DNA from: Mariniphaga sp.
Lineage (GTDB): Bacteria; Bacteroidota; Bacteroidia; Bacteroidales; Prolixibacteraceae
Assembly (NCBI GenBank): GCA_019429205.1
Contig: JAHYIT010000006.1
Span: 1-64,000 of the forward strand
Direction of reading: 5' to 3'
DNA: 64,000 nt
Part shown: one piece after another, positions 16,884-26,087 of the stretch
How the letters are laid out: every line of letters begins with the position of its first letter
Position numbering within the stretch: position 1 is the first letter of the stretch
Program-made: the position numbers and the translations under genes
Notes under the pieces: model-generated
The model's input: only the letters and a program-made list of their open reading frames with translations
The model's database searches: none
Told to the model about the DNA's origin: nothing

Positions 16884-18548
16884 ATGAAAAAGTATTTGCT
16901 TCAATTTCTTATCTGCATTCTGCTGCTCAACTTACATAGTTGTTCAAATGAAAATGATTTGATTCAAGTACTGATTTTTAGCGGGAGCAACAATCACAAC
17001 TGGCAGCAAACCACACCTTATTTGGAAATCCTTTTGAGCGGGACAGGAATGTTCGGGGTTCAGATCACCAACCGGCCTGATACGCTGAAAGAATCGGATT
17101 TGAATAAATTTGATGTAATTCTTAGTAACTGGAATTCATGGCCGGAAAATGAACTGCGCTGGCCTGAAACCACCGAAAAAGCTTTGTTGAATTTTATAAA
17201 AAAAGGCGGAGGATTTGTTACGTTTCATGCATCAACCTCTGCATTTAATAACTGGCCGGAGTTTCAGGAAATCAGCTCATCCGCCTGGATATTGGACAGC
17301 ACCTGGCACGGGAAAAACAGCCCAACCAAAATAATTATTGAAAACGATGAGCATCCCGTAACAAATGGTTTGTCAGGCTTTTTTATTTTCGATGAATTGT
17401 GGATAAATGCCGGGAAAAATGAAAAATTTGAAATTCTGGGAAGTGCCACAAACGAAGATTTTTTAAATAAAGGAATGGAGAATCAGCCTGCAATAATGGT
17501 TTCAGAATTCGGAAAAGGAAGGATATTCCATACCATTCTGGGGCATGACGTAAGAGCCATGCGAAATACCGGTTTTCAAACTCTGCTGCGAAGAGCCGTT
17601 GAGTGGGCGGCAACAGGAGAGGTAGCCCAAATTTTGCCACAGGAACTCAGTCTAAAGAATGTTCCGGAGCAAAACTATTCGTGGCAAAAATCTGATACCA
17701 CTTTCGCCCTGCTGAAAGGGGAAAATATGGTATGGCAATACAATTTTAACACGAAACACGGCAGGCCGTTTTTTCATCCTGTTTATGCGGGCAGAAATAA
17801 TTTAACCTGCCTGAGCCCCGTCGATCACCGATGGCATTTGGGGCAATGGTTTTGCTGGAAATACATAAACGGGGTAAATTACTGGGAATACCTTGGTGAT
17901 TCATTCAACTCAGCAGGGAAAACTGAAATTCAATCTATTGAAATTATATCAAATCCTGATTATTCTGCTGAAATTAACATGGAAATTGTTTATCATCCTG
18001 TAAGTGGGGAGAATGTTTTGGCTGAAAAACGGGTTATTAAAGTTTCACCTCCGCAGGAAAACGGGAATATTCAGATGGATTACAATTTTGTTTTTGAAGC
18101 TCTTGCTGATACAGTTTTGTTGGATCGTACCCCGATTGAAGGCGAACCGGATGGGAAATCGTGGGGCGGATATGCCGGACTTTCCATCAGGTTTAATCAG
18201 GACTTTACAGATTCACGTTTTATTTCGGCGTGGGGCGACCATGAAAACATCAACGGAAAAACAGGCGATTGGTTGTACATGGGTTTTAAGGGCCTTGACG
18301 GGAAACCGGTTGGCACTCAGATAATGGTTTACCCGGAACCCCAAACCGAAGGGGCTGCCTGGTATTCTGTGAATACCGGTGATTTGCCGTTTTATTATTT
18401 CAGTCCGGCTGTTTTATACAAGAAATCTATGATGCTTTTAAGAGGAGAAAAGTTACATTTGAATTATCGTATAGTTCATCATAACGCCGAAGTAACTGAA
18501 TCCATATTGAAAAATCATTTTATGAAATTTTCTGAAAAGAAAAATTAA
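16884..18548 (+). CDS. ThuA-like / DUF6807 (PmoA-like) fusion lipoprotein
   Basis: The 554-residue protein has lipobox LHSC (about Cys20). The N-terminal half (about 30-250) is a ThuA-like class I glutamine-amidotransferase fold: VLIFSGSNNHNW, GGGFVTFHAST, GKGRIFHTILGHD. The C-terminal half (about 280-545) matches the DUF6807/'methane oxygenase PmoA' family: GRPFFHPVYAGRNNLTCLSPVDHRWHLGQWF is highly typical. ThuA proteins are linked to handling of 3-keto-sugars made by Gfo/Idh/MocA oxidoreductases, and the next gene, 9 bp on, is such an oxidoreductase. An oxidative route for opening glycosidic bonds is therefore a reasonable inference; the reaction of DUF6807 is unknown to me. Confidence 0.82.
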   Translation: MKKYLLQFLICILLLNLHSCSNENDLIQVLIFSGSNNHNWQQTTPYLEILLSGTGMFGVQITNRPDTLKESDLNKFDVILSNWNSWPENELRWPETTEKALLNFIKKGGGFVTFHASTSAFNNWPEFQEISSSAWILDSTWHGKNSPTKIIIENDEHPVTNGLSGFFIFDELWINAGKNEKFEILGSATNEDFLNKGMENQPAIMVSEFGKGRIFHTILGHDVRAMRNTGFQTLLRRAVEWAATGEVAQILPQELSLKNVPEQNYSWQKSDTTFALLKGENMVWQYNFNTKHGRPFFHPVYAGRNNLTCLSPVDHRWHLGQWFCWKYINGVNYWEYLGDSFNSAGKTEIQSIEIISNPDYSAEINMEIVYHPVSGENVLAEKRVIKVSPPQENGNIQMDYNFVFEALADTVLLDRTPIEGEPDGKSWGGYAGLSIRFNQDFTDSRFISAWGDHENINGKTGDWLYMGFKGLDGKPVGTQIMVYPEPQTEGAAWYSVNTGDLPFYYFSPAVLYKKSMMLLRGEKLHLNYRIVHHNAEVTESILKNHFMKFSEKKN

Positions 18549-18557
18549 AAAGAAACC

Positions 18558-19922
18558 ATGAAAAAAACCGAACAAAAATTATCGAGAAGGGATTTTTTGA
18601 AAAGTACCTCAGCCGGAGTTGCCGGAACTGTTTTGGTTCCCACCATACTTTCATCGTGTGCCAAAGGTATTAACGATCGTATTTTAATGGCCCACATCGG
18701 GGTGGGGTCGCGCGGGCAGAGTACTATGAAAAGCTATTTTGTACCCCTGGAAACTTCCTTTTCGGTAGCCACCTGCGATCCGTTTGAGCAGCGCCGGAAT
18801 GCTTCATCTGATTATATCAGGACACAATACCGCGAAAAAGGTGTAAAAGCTCCGAAGTGTAATCCTTATCTTCATTACCGGGAGATACTGGAGCGCAGCG
18901 ATATCGATGCGGTTCATATTTCCACACCCGATCACTGGCATGTTCCGCTGGCAGTGGAAGCAGCGCGCGCCGGAAAACATATTTACTTAGAAAAACCGCT
19001 CGGTTTGAGCTATCCCAATTTTAAAATTCTTGAAAAAGAAGTGAAGGAAAATGATGTAAGGTTTCATTATGGCACCCAGCAACGCTCAATGCGCCATATT
19101 CAACTGGGAATAGATATGATAAAGGATGGAAAAATCGGCGAAATTGAAAGGGTGGAAGTCTGGGCGCCGGGTTACAATCCGGTTGAATCACCGGTTTGCC
19201 AAGAAGTGCCGGTTCCCGATGATTTTGATTACGACCTTTGGACCGGCCCTGCACTACTAAATACTTATTGCCCCGACCGCGTTACCAATAACAGTAGCTG
19301 GTTTCAGTGGGACTACAGCATCGGGTTTCTGGCCGGCTGGGGTGCACATCCGCTCGATGTTATGGCTTGGGCACTGAAAGATAAGCTGAACGGAAAATAC
19401 GCCTGCGAAGGCACCGGAAAGTACTGGGAACCTGGTGGAATTTACAATAACATCCGGGCCTGGGATTTGAATTATGCCTATGATTCAGGTATTCAAATGC
19501 ACTTTTTCGATACAGATTTTGCCAATGAAAACAACTTGTTGCATTACCGGAATCTGAAAGAAGGAAACGGAACAACATTTTACGGAACAAAAGGCTGGAT
19601 TTCCCTCAGCCGGTCATCCGCCCAATCGAATCTTTCCGACCTGGACAGACAATTGAATGATTTTCCCAAAAATGAAAACGGTTGGATTCGAAGTGAAGAA
19701 AATACAATGGGGCAATTGTTTGTTGATGTTATTAAAGGAAATATTCCGGAAGTTTGTCCGCTTGATGATGCCATTATTTCCGACTGTGTCAGTCACATGG
19801 GAAATATTGCCATCCGTACCGGGCGAAAGATTACCTGGAACCCGTTGAAGGGCGAAGTGGAAGAAGATCAGGAAGCAAATCGTTGGTTTTTCCGTGAAAT
19901 GAGGAATCCTTATCAGATTTGA
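18558..19922 (+). CDS. Tat-exported Gfo/Idh/MocA-family oxidoreductase
   Basis: The 454-residue NAD(P)-dependent sugar oxidoreductase has a twin-arginine signal (SRRDFLKSTSAGVAGT), also ending in an SSC that could be a lipobox. The Rossmann start is IGVGSRGQS at about 47-55. The motif STPDHWHVPLAVEAARAGKHIYLEKPL holds the catalytic EKP Lys, and the C-terminal half shows the 'GWGAHPLDVMAWAL' helix with the active-site His. The family oxidises or isomerises sugar hydroxyls with tightly bound NAD. Tat export fits folding with cofactor in the cytoplasm. Paired with ThuA-DUF6807 9 bp upstream. Last gene of the + strand locus. Confidence 0.88.
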   Translation: MKKTEQKLSRRDFLKSTSAGVAGTVLVPTILSSCAKGINDRILMAHIGVGSRGQSTMKSYFVPLETSFSVATCDPFEQRRNASSDYIRTQYREKGVKAPKCNPYLHYREILERSDIDAVHISTPDHWHVPLAVEAARAGKHIYLEKPLGLSYPNFKILEKEVKENDVRFHYGTQQRSMRHIQLGIDMIKDGKIGEIERVEVWAPGYNPVESPVCQEVPVPDDFDYDLWTGPALLNTYCPDRVTNNSSWFQWDYSIGFLAGWGAHPLDVMAWALKDKLNGKYACEGTGKYWEPGGIYNNIRAWDLNYAYDSGIQMHFFDTDFANENNLLHYRNLKEGNGTTFYGTKGWISLSRSSAQSNLSDLDRQLNDFPKNENGWIRSEENTMGQLFVDVIKGNIPEVCPLDDAIISDCVSHMGNIAIRTGRKITWNPLKGEVEEDQEANRWFFREMRNPYQI

Positions 19923-19960
19923 TTGATTTTGTAGAAAAGCTTTCAGAAAGATTTGTCGGG

Positions 19961-20052
19961 TTAATTTTCATATTTTCTTCTTTTAATCCGTAACCACATT
20001 AATCTTACGATATAAAAAATGCCCGAAAACAGAATAATTATAAAAATGATAC
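19961..20052 (-). other. Possible frameshifted membrane tail of the CYTH-like gene
   Basis: Read on the - strand in the frame one base back from the CYTH-like gene, this stretch continues for about 30 codons to TAA at 19961-19963. It encodes a run of Ile/Phe/Leu/Val residues (SIIFIIILFSGIFYIV) and then a basic end (RLMWLRIKRRKYEN). That is a convincing transmembrane helix with a positive flank. The switch point is a TTTT run at about 20055-20058. Either the gene is frameshifted here, or this is chance; no start codon of its own is evident. Confidence 0.4.
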
Positions 20053-20511
20053 TTAAAACTGAATAAGCTGACGTTCATCTTTTTCAATTGCCGGACCTGA
20101 GTGAACAGTACGCATCCGGTGCCGAATTCCATTGTTTTCTGAAAGAATCATTAAATCCGGTGTGTCGAAGTAAGTATCGGTGAAATCTTCATCTCCAAAT
20201 TCAGCTTCAAATCTGTAATCCTCATCATTGAGCCAGGCAACATCTTTATAACGTACAACCAACCAATCCCAAACTTCATCAATTTGTTCAAGCGGCAATC
20301 TCAGTTTAATTTCATATTCAATGCGAATGTTATTATCGTCGTTGGATGGGTGTTGAAGAGAATTCCCTGAATCCTGAGCTTTTATATCCGTTAAATATTC
20401 CTGACTGAAAGTAGCCCGGGAATCAACAAAAGCAATTCCGGGTATGGTTAAAACCAAAGCAACAAAGAAAAGAGATAGTCTGAAAAGCAATGCCTTAAAT
20501 TTTGCCAACAT
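20053..20511 (-). CDS. CYTH-domain-like exported protein, probably truncated
   Basis: The 152-residue protein has an N-terminal hydrophobic signal or anchor (about 8-28). After it, IEYEIKLRLP and TDTYFDTPDLMILSENNGIRHRMR resemble the first half of a CYTH domain (ExExK; Y.DT....L...G..LR.R), the fold of triphosphate-binding phosphohydrolases and VTC-type polymerases. The usual later strands of the CYTH tunnel are missing because the frame stops after DERQLIQF. A membrane-helix-coding stretch follows in another frame. So the gene may be frameshifted or a short relic. Convergent with the Gfo gene on its left. Function not assigned. Confidence 0.6.
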   Translation of the reverse strand: MLAKFKALLFRLSLFFVALVLTIPGIAFVDSRATFSQEYLTDIKAQDSGNSLQHPSNDDNNIRIEYEIKLRLPLEQIDEVWDWLVVRYKDVAWLNDEDYRFEAEFGDEDFTDTYFDTPDLMILSENNGIRHRMRTVHSGPAIEKDERQLIQF

Positions 20512-20586
20512 ATTTTCACCTGTTTTTTAACAAATTGCAAATTTTGAATACAATATAACTAAAAAAGCAGGATTGATTGGAATGTT

Positions 20587-23004
20587 TTACAACTCAGGAA
20601 ATCTTTTCTCATCGGTTTCCCGCATCATATCGTATGCATTCCTGAAAATCTTTTCCACGTTTGGTTTCGAAAAGTATTCCCCATCAATTCCATAAGCAGG
20701 CCGGTGTTCCATTGCAGAAAGCGTGCGTGGCGCAGTGTCAAGATAATCGAATGCTTTTTGTTCTTCAATTACCTTTTGCATCATATAAGCCGAAGCGCCA
20801 CCCGGGTAATCTTCGTCAACAAAAAGTACTTTATTCGTTTTTTTAACCGATTCAAGAATGATTTGATTAATATCGAAAGGTATCAGGGTTTGCACATCAA
20901 TCACTTCTGCCGAAATTCCTTTAGACCTTGTTAGCAAACGGGCTGCTTTAATGGCGTGGTGTGAGTTCCATCCGTAAGTTACAATCGTAATATCGGTGCC
21001 GGTTCGTAAGATTTCCGGAACACCAAGCGGAATTTTATATTTACCGATATTGGCCGGCATTTTTTCCTTTACATTGTAGCCTTTCAATGGCTCAATCACC
21101 AGCGCAGGATCGTTTCCTTCGAGCAGGGTGGTGTAAAAACCTGCTGCTTGTGTGAGGTTTCGGGGTACGCACAAATATATTCCTCGCATGGAACCCAATA
21201 GCATTTGCATCGGCGAACCCGCGTGCCAGATTCCCTGCAACTGATGACCGCGCGTGCGAATAATCACGGGCGCAGCCTGTTTCCCATGAGTCCGGTATTG
21301 CATGGTGGCCAGGTCGTCGCTGATTTGCGACAGCGCGTAAATCAGGTAATCCAAATATTGAATTTCAGCAATGGGGCGAAAGCCCCGCAACGCCAATCCA
21401 ATTCCCTGTCCAAGGATTGTGGCTTCCCGGATTCCTGCGTCTGAAACTCGGTCGGCACCGTATTTTTTCTGCATCCCCTTCATTCCCTGGTTTACATCGC
21501 CCAGTTTGCCGGTATCCTGACCAAAAGTTACCAGATTCGGATATTTATGAAAAAGAACATCAAAGTTTTTACTGATGATTACCGAACCGTTTACTTCCGG
21601 TGCATTCTTGTCATATTTTACAGGAACTCCGGTAACATTCAGCGTTGAATCAACGCCTGTTCTGTAAAGTTGTTTGTTGTAAAATTCGGCGCTGTTTGCT
21701 TCAAATTTTTTAATCCATTCTTTTAGTTCTTTCCGGTCATTTTCGACTTCTTTTTTCAGGTGAATTTTCAAAGAAAGGCCTTTTGCAAAACTCAAATGCG
21801 AACGTCGTGTCGGAAATGTTTTTTGTGTAATTTTTTCAAAATCAGATAAAGTGTAAGTTGGGAGATCGACTTTATTTTCAATTTTCAAGATGATTTTTCT
21901 AATTTCATCCTGCTCTTTTTTAAACCCGCCAATGTAATTTTGCCAGGCATTGTCCCGGGCTTCCTTTGCCAGTTTTTCAGCTTTCTTTTCAATCTTTTCC
22001 AGGGCTTCTGAATCCACTTTTGCCTCTTCCAGCAACCACTTTCTAAATTGCTTTAAAGCATCGTGTTCCTTTTCCCATCCCAGCCGTTCGCGTGTTTTGT
22101 AACGTTCGTGCGAACCTGAAGTGGAATGGCCTAACGGCTGGGTAAGTTCGGTAATGTGAAAAACTGCCGGAACATGTGTTTCCCTGCATTTGGCAACTCC
22201 CCCGGCAAAAGTTTCTACAAGCACCGGGTAATCCCAGCCTTTGCAGGTGTAGATCTCAATTCCGTTTGTATTTTTTTCTTTTCGAAATCCTTTTAATACT
22301 TCCGAAATACTCGATTTTGTGGTTTGCAGTTCAACAGGTACACTAATTCCGTAATTATCATCGTAAACCGCAACAACCACAGGAACCTGCATCACGCCTG
22401 CCGCATTGATGGTTTCAAAGAAAATACCTTCCGAAGTACTGGCATCGCCAATCATTCCAAAAGCAACTTCGTTACCGGTTACATTATTTTTAAGATGCTT
22501 TTTTAGCGACGGATTGTTGCGTACTATTTTTGAAGCTTGCGCCAATCCCAGCAAACGAGGTACTTGTCCGGCTGTAGGAGAAATATCAGATGCTGAATTG
22601 TACTGGTCGAGGAGATTTTTTATTTCACCGTTTTCATCGATGTTTCGGGTGCTGAAATGGTTGTTGAAGTTTCGTCCAACGGTTGACGGGTTAAATTCGA
22701 TATCGGTATCGCCGTAAATCATGGCAAAAAACTCTTCGGGCTGAAGCAATCCGAGATATAGCATAAAAGTCTGGTCGCGGTAATAGCCCGATCGCCAGTC
22801 GCCTTTTTGAAAGGTTTTTGCATACGCAATTTGCGTCACCTCTTTCCCGTCGCCAAAAATACCAAAATGTGCGCGGCCATTATGAACCTCGCGTCGTCCA
22901 AGTATGCTTAACTGGCGGCTTAAGTAAGCAATATAATAGTCGTTTAAGGCTTCTTTTGTCAAAACTTTGGTTGTTGATTTAATTTCAGTTTTCTCTAAAA
23001 ACAT
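20587..23004 (-). CDS. 2-oxoacid dehydrogenase E1, fused alpha and beta subunits
   Basis: The 805-residue thiamine-diphosphate enzyme of the branched-chain/pyruvate-type 2-oxoacid dehydrogenase complexes catalyses oxidative decarboxylation of the 2-oxoacid and transfer to lipoyl-E2. The N-terminal half is E1 alpha, with the ThDP motif from GDASTSEG to YDDNYGIS (about 190-225). The C-terminal half (from about 460) is E1 beta: FGQDTGKLGDVNQGMKGM, SDAGIREATILGQGIGLAL, GWNSHHA. A charged linker (about 330-450) joins them. Fusions of this kind are common in Bacteroidota. No E2 or E3 gene is adjacent, so these are encoded elsewhere. Cytoplasmic. Confidence 0.92.
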   Translation of the reverse strand: MFLEKTEIKSTTKVLTKEALNDYYIAYLSRQLSILGRREVHNGRAHFGIFGDGKEVTQIAYAKTFQKGDWRSGYYRDQTFMLYLGLLQPEEFFAMIYGDTDIEFNPSTVGRNFNNHFSTRNIDENGEIKNLLDQYNSASDISPTAGQVPRLLGLAQASKIVRNNPSLKKHLKNNVTGNEVAFGMIGDASTSEGIFFETINAAGVMQVPVVVAVYDDNYGISVPVELQTTKSSISEVLKGFRKEKNTNGIEIYTCKGWDYPVLVETFAGGVAKCRETHVPAVFHITELTQPLGHSTSGSHERYKTRERLGWEKEHDALKQFRKWLLEEAKVDSEALEKIEKKAEKLAKEARDNAWQNYIGGFKKEQDEIRKIILKIENKVDLPTYTLSDFEKITQKTFPTRRSHLSFAKGLSLKIHLKKEVENDRKELKEWIKKFEANSAEFYNKQLYRTGVDSTLNVTGVPVKYDKNAPEVNGSVIISKNFDVLFHKYPNLVTFGQDTGKLGDVNQGMKGMQKKYGADRVSDAGIREATILGQGIGLALRGFRPIAEIQYLDYLIYALSQISDDLATMQYRTHGKQAAPVIIRTRGHQLQGIWHAGSPMQMLLGSMRGIYLCVPRNLTQAAGFYTTLLEGNDPALVIEPLKGYNVKEKMPANIGKYKIPLGVPEILRTGTDITIVTYGWNSHHAIKAARLLTRSKGISAEVIDVQTLIPFDINQIILESVKKTNKVLFVDEDYPGGASAYMMQKVIEEQKAFDYLDTAPRTLSAMEHRPAYGIDGEYFSKPNVEKIFRNAYDMMRETDEKRFPEL

Positions 23005-23183
23005 GCTCTTTATTTTGTCTTTAAACCACTGAAATAACGTTTTGAAGTTGAGATTTGTTTAATAGAAATTCAATGCATAAATGCAGAAATGAAATAATGC
23101 AAGAATATGCAGGGAATCAATGGAATTATTAAATCATCTATTGAATTATGCACAAATCACCACAAATCTCTACCAATCACAAT

Positions 23184-23323
23184 TATACTAAAAACGGGAT
23201 AAATTTATACATTTATGTAAATTGGCAAAAAGCAATTGGCAGTTGGCAAGTCATTTTGCCAACTGCACTTTTGCCAACTGCCAACTAAATTTGGTTGGCA
23301 CATTTTATCCCGTGCGAAGTATA
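23184..23323. mobile_element. MITE-like element, full copy 1
   Basis: A 140-bp element bounded by ATTATACT on the left and AGTATAAT on the right (perfect eight-base inverted ends counting one base beyond each limit). The terminal match continues imperfectly as ACGGGATAAA on the left and TTTATCCCGT on the right. Inside is a nested inverted repeat built of TTGGCAGTTGGCAA and its complement. The same organisation recurs at 45071-45214. No coding capacity. It lies between the E1 fusion gene and the DUF4251 gene. The rest of the gap (23005-23183) shows nothing I recognise. Confidence 0.7.
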
Positions 23324-23344
23324 ATCACCACCAATCTCCAACTT

Positions 23345-23863
23345 TCACTCTTGCTCCTCATCCGGTTTTTGAATGCTTCCGTAATACGAAATGGCTTGCC
23401 GGTTGGTGCTGGTTACATTAAGTGTGGAATATCCCAACTCCGAAATGAAGAAAGAATACGTAATGTAGTCCATTTTGTTTTTGACTTCCAGTTTAATCCT
23501 GTATCCATTCCCATCACTTTCCATTTCATAATTCTCGATGGGATGTGAAAAATCGAAAGCTGAATTACGGCCGCCATAATCTACATGATAGGCAACACCA
23601 TAAAATGGTAAATACGAAAAAACTGAATCGCCCCTTACTTCAGCCTCAAAGGTATAACTTAGTTGAATACTCCCTCCTCCAAGCGGCATGGCATGAGTTG
23701 GAATAAATACAAATGTTTTGTTCTCAACCAGATTTTTTACTTCTTCTTTTCTTTTTTCCTGACGTTCTTCCCTTCGTTCTTTCCGGCTTTTTGCCGGTTC
23801 CTGGGCAAAAAGGTCAGGAAGAACTAATGTAAAAAAAAGTGTGAATAAAATTATTCCTTTCAT
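23345..23863 (-). CDS. DUF4251-family exported protein
   Basis: The 172-residue protein has a signal peptide (1-20, ending LFAQ). A strongly charged linker follows (KSRKERREERQEKRKEEV, about 25-42), then a beta-rich domain of about 120 residues: NKTFVFIPTHAMPLGGGSIQL, LPFYGVAYHVDYGGRNSAFDF, YSFFISELGYSTLNVTSTNR. This order is diagnostic of DUF4251, a Bacteroidota-restricted periplasmic family of unknown role. Monocistronic and divergent from endonuclease IV. No function is proposed. Confidence 0.85.
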   Translation of the reverse strand: MKGIILFTLFFTLVLPDLFAQEPAKSRKERREERQEKRKEEVKNLVENKTFVFIPTHAMPLGGGSIQLSYTFEAEVRGDSVFSYLPFYGVAYHVDYGGRNSAFDFSHPIENYEMESDGNGYRIKLEVKNKMDYITYSFFISELGYSTLNVTSTNRQAISYYGSIQKPDEEQE

Positions 23864-23969
23864 GGCTTCGTATTTTTTAATTGAACCAATAAGCTTATTT
23901 TCGCTTCATCAATCCGCTGTTAAGCAAAAATTGTTCCGGCGGAGTTTACGTTAAAAACTAAAATTGGTT

Positions 23970-24818
23970 ATGACTGAAAAATATTTTGGTGCGCATGTGA
24001 GCGCTGCGGGGGGTGTTGAAAATGCACCTGTAAACGCTCATGAAATTGGCGCCACGGCATTTGCCCTGTTTACCAAAAACCAGCGACAATGGCAGGCAAA
24101 ACCGCTGACGGGGGAAAGCATCAGCGCTTTTAAAACGAATTGCGAAAAATTTGGCTACAAACCGCAGCAAATCCTGCCTCACGACAGTTATCTGATTAAT
24201 TTGGGCCACCCGGAAAAAGCGGCGCTGCAAAAATCGCGCGATGCGTTTTTAGAGGAAATGCAGCGCTGCGAACAACTGGGCCTCGACCGGCTGAACTTCC
24301 ATCCCGGAAGCCATCTTAATAAAATGAGTGAGGATGAATGTCTGGCTACCATTGCACAGTCCATCAATATTTCTTTGGGAAAAACAAATGGTGTAACTGC
24401 CGTAATTGAAAATACCGCCGGACAGGGAACCAATCTCGGTTTTTCGTTTTACCAGTTGAAAAAAATCATAGACCAGGTGGAAGATAAAAGCCGGGTAGGG
24501 GTTTGCATCGATACGGCCCATGCCTATTCTGCGGGCTATGATTTGAAAACCAAATCCGGCTTTGAGAAGGTTTTTCAGGAATTTGACGAAGTTATTGGTT
24601 TCGAATACCTGAAAGGAATGCACCTGAACGATTCCAAAAAAGATTTCGGCTCGAAGGTGGACCGCCACGACAGTTTGGGGAAAGGCACGCTGGGACTGGA
24701 AGTTTTTGAATGTATTATGAATGATGAACGTTTTTCCGGCATTCCACTTATTTTGGAAACACCCAACGAAGACCTTTGGGCCGAAGAAATAAAACTTTTG
24801 AAAAGCCTGCAAAAATGA
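23970..24818 (+). CDS. nfo: Endonuclease IV (AP endonuclease)
   Basis: Cuts the phosphodiester 5' of abasic sites in base excision repair. The 282-residue protein matches full-length Nfo. Start taken at ATG 23970 ([15 protein letters not shown]) rather than TTG 23964. The TIM-barrel metal-binding motifs are all visible: GAHVSAAGG at the N terminus, [15 protein letters not shown] (Glu ligand), [36 protein letters not shown], and LILETPN near the end. Its stop overlaps the next start (ATGA at 24815-24818), so the two genes are translationally coupled. Confidence 0.95.
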   Translation: MTEKYFGAHVSAAGGVENAPVNAHEIGATAFALFTKNQRQWQAKPLTGESISAFKTNCEKFGYKPQQILPHDSYLINLGHPEKAALQKSRDAFLEEMQRCEQLGLDRLNFHPGSHLNKMSEDECLATIAQSINISLGKTNGVTAVIENTAGQGTNLGFSFYQLKKIIDQVEDKSRVGVCIDTAHAYSAGYDLKTKSGFEKVFQEFDEVIGFEYLKGMHLNDSKKDFGSKVDRHDSLGKGTLGLEVFECIMNDERFSGIPLILETPNEDLWAEEIKLLKSLQK

Positions 24819-25651
24819 GCGAGGTAGTTTACCTGAACGGCACATTCATCCTTAAAGAAAAAGCGGCCATTTCTCCCGACGACCGTGGGTTTATTTTTGC
24901 AGACGGTGTTTACGAAGTGATTAAATATTACAACGGAAAACCTTTCCGATTCGCCGACCATCTGGAACGGCTGGAGAGAAGTTTACAGGAAGTTCAAAAC
25001 GGATTTGAAGATTTAGCGGGCCTTGGATCGATTTTCAGCAAGTTACTGGAAGAAAACAATCTGGTTAAAACACATGCCGGAGTTTATTTGCAGATTACCC
25101 GCGGAGCAAACAAACGGGTACATCATTTTCCTGAAGGAGTTCAACCAACGGTTTATGCTTTTGCATTTACACTGCCTTCGTTTACCGAAAATCTGGAAAA
25201 AGGAATAAAAGTGATTACCCATGAAGATATCCGGTGGTTGCGCTGCGATATTAAATCGGTGGCCTTGTTGCCCAATACCATGCTGTACAACCAGGCAGTG
25301 GAGGCCGGGGCTGGGGAGTGCATCCTTATCCGTAACGGAAAAGTTACCGAAGCTACTCATTCCAGCGTGCTGGCGGTAAAAAACGGAACTGTAATCACAC
25401 ATCCGCTTTCGAACCTGATTTTACCGGGCATTACCCGGAAAGTGGTTCTGGAAATTTGCGCGGAAAATAATATTCCGGTGGAAGAACGGGCCTTTTCAGA
25501 ACACGAGTTGTACGAAATGGATGAACTGATAATTGCCGGTACCGGCAGCGAAATAACACCGGTTATCCGGATAAATGATACACCGGCGGGAAACAAAAAA
25601 CCGGGTGAAATTACCCGGTTTCTGCAGCGTAAGTTTTTTTATTTGGTCTGA
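24815..25651 (+). CDS. Class IV aminotransferase (D-amino-acid transaminase-like)
   Basis: PLP-dependent fold-type IV aminotransferase, probably converting between D-amino acids and 2-oxoacids; a branched-chain transaminase is the alternative. Start set at ATG 24815, which overlaps the nfo stop and begins the usual MSEVVYLNG. Visible motifs: [13 protein letters not shown] (about 25-37), the PLP Lys in [10 protein letters not shown] (about 145), [14 protein letters not shown], and [10 protein letters not shown]. The length of 278 residues is normal. The 3' end of the gene contains a perfect nine-base hairpin (AAACCGGGT / ACCCGGTTT, 25598-25621) 28 bp before the stop. Confidence 0.85.
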   Translation: MSEVVYLNGTFILKEKAAISPDDRGFIFADGVYEVIKYYNGKPFRFADHLERLERSLQEVQNGFEDLAGLGSIFSKLLEENNLVKTHAGVYLQITRGANKRVHHFPEGVQPTVYAFAFTLPSFTENLEKGIKVITHEDIRWLRCDIKSVALLPNTMLYNQAVEAGAGECILIRNGKVTEATHSSVLAVKNGTVITHPLSNLILPGITRKVVLEICAENNIPVEERAFSEHELYEMDELIIAGTGSEITPVIRINDTPAGNKKPGEITRFLQRKFFYLV

Positions 25652-25736
25652 TTTCATTGACGTTTTCTTGCCAATCTTTAAAAATAAGTGTTTACAGCAA
25701 ACCCGAATTGGTCAATAAAGATTCTTTTAAAACTTG

Positions 25737-25880
25737 TTATGTTATTTTGTTCATAAAATAAAAGAATGGCTTTTTTACATAACTATTTGTTGCAGAAAGA
25801 CCTTCAAAAATTTCTTTGGAAGAAATTTCCTGATTTTTTTTAATGAGATCAATAATTTCCAGTTCTCTTATGTCATTCAT
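25737..25880 (-). pseudogene. Truncated winged-helix regulator fragment
   Basis: This 47-codon frame begins MNDIRELEIIDLIKKNQEIS and continues SSKEIFEGL, which resembles the first two helices of a winged-helix DNA-binding domain. It stops before the recognition helix and wing are complete. It is too short to be functional and is probably the surviving 5' end of a regulator gene. A perfect seven-base inverted repeat lies 38 bp upstream and a TATATTTG box (TAnnTTTG type) lies between them, as expected for an autoregulated promoter. The remaining gap to the transketolase terminator contains nothing I recognise. Confidence 0.4.
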
Positions 25881-25917
25881 AGAACTTAAATTTATGGCTC
25901 ACAAATATAATCATTGC

Positions 25918-25943
25918 GGCTCAAATGGTGACATAATTGAGCC
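25918..25943. promoter_or_regulatory. Operator-like inverted repeat GGCTCAA-N12-TTGAGCC
   Basis: Perfect seven-base arms separated by 12 bases, with a further GGCTCA-like half site at 25906-25912. On the - strand it precedes a TATATTTG box at about 25896-25903 and the truncated winged-helix frame. Arrangement and symmetry suit a dimeric repressor site. No T-run follows, so a terminator is less likely. Confidence 0.4.
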
Positions 25944-26087
25944 GTATTTTTGTTTGTGGGGAGCTTCAAAGTTGGGTCAAGATTGAAATGGTTCAAGTTC
26001 TGGTGGGATAAATTTTTTCAGCCGGAGGTAAAATAAATACAGATTTTTGCAAGGGACCACTGTCTGATTAAATGAATGAAATAAAAA

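Noticed and set aside
25598..25621. Hairpin in the aminotransferase 3' end as a terminator
   Set aside because: It lies inside the coding region before the stop codon and the T-run is 12 bp away; attenuation cannot be argued from sequence alone.
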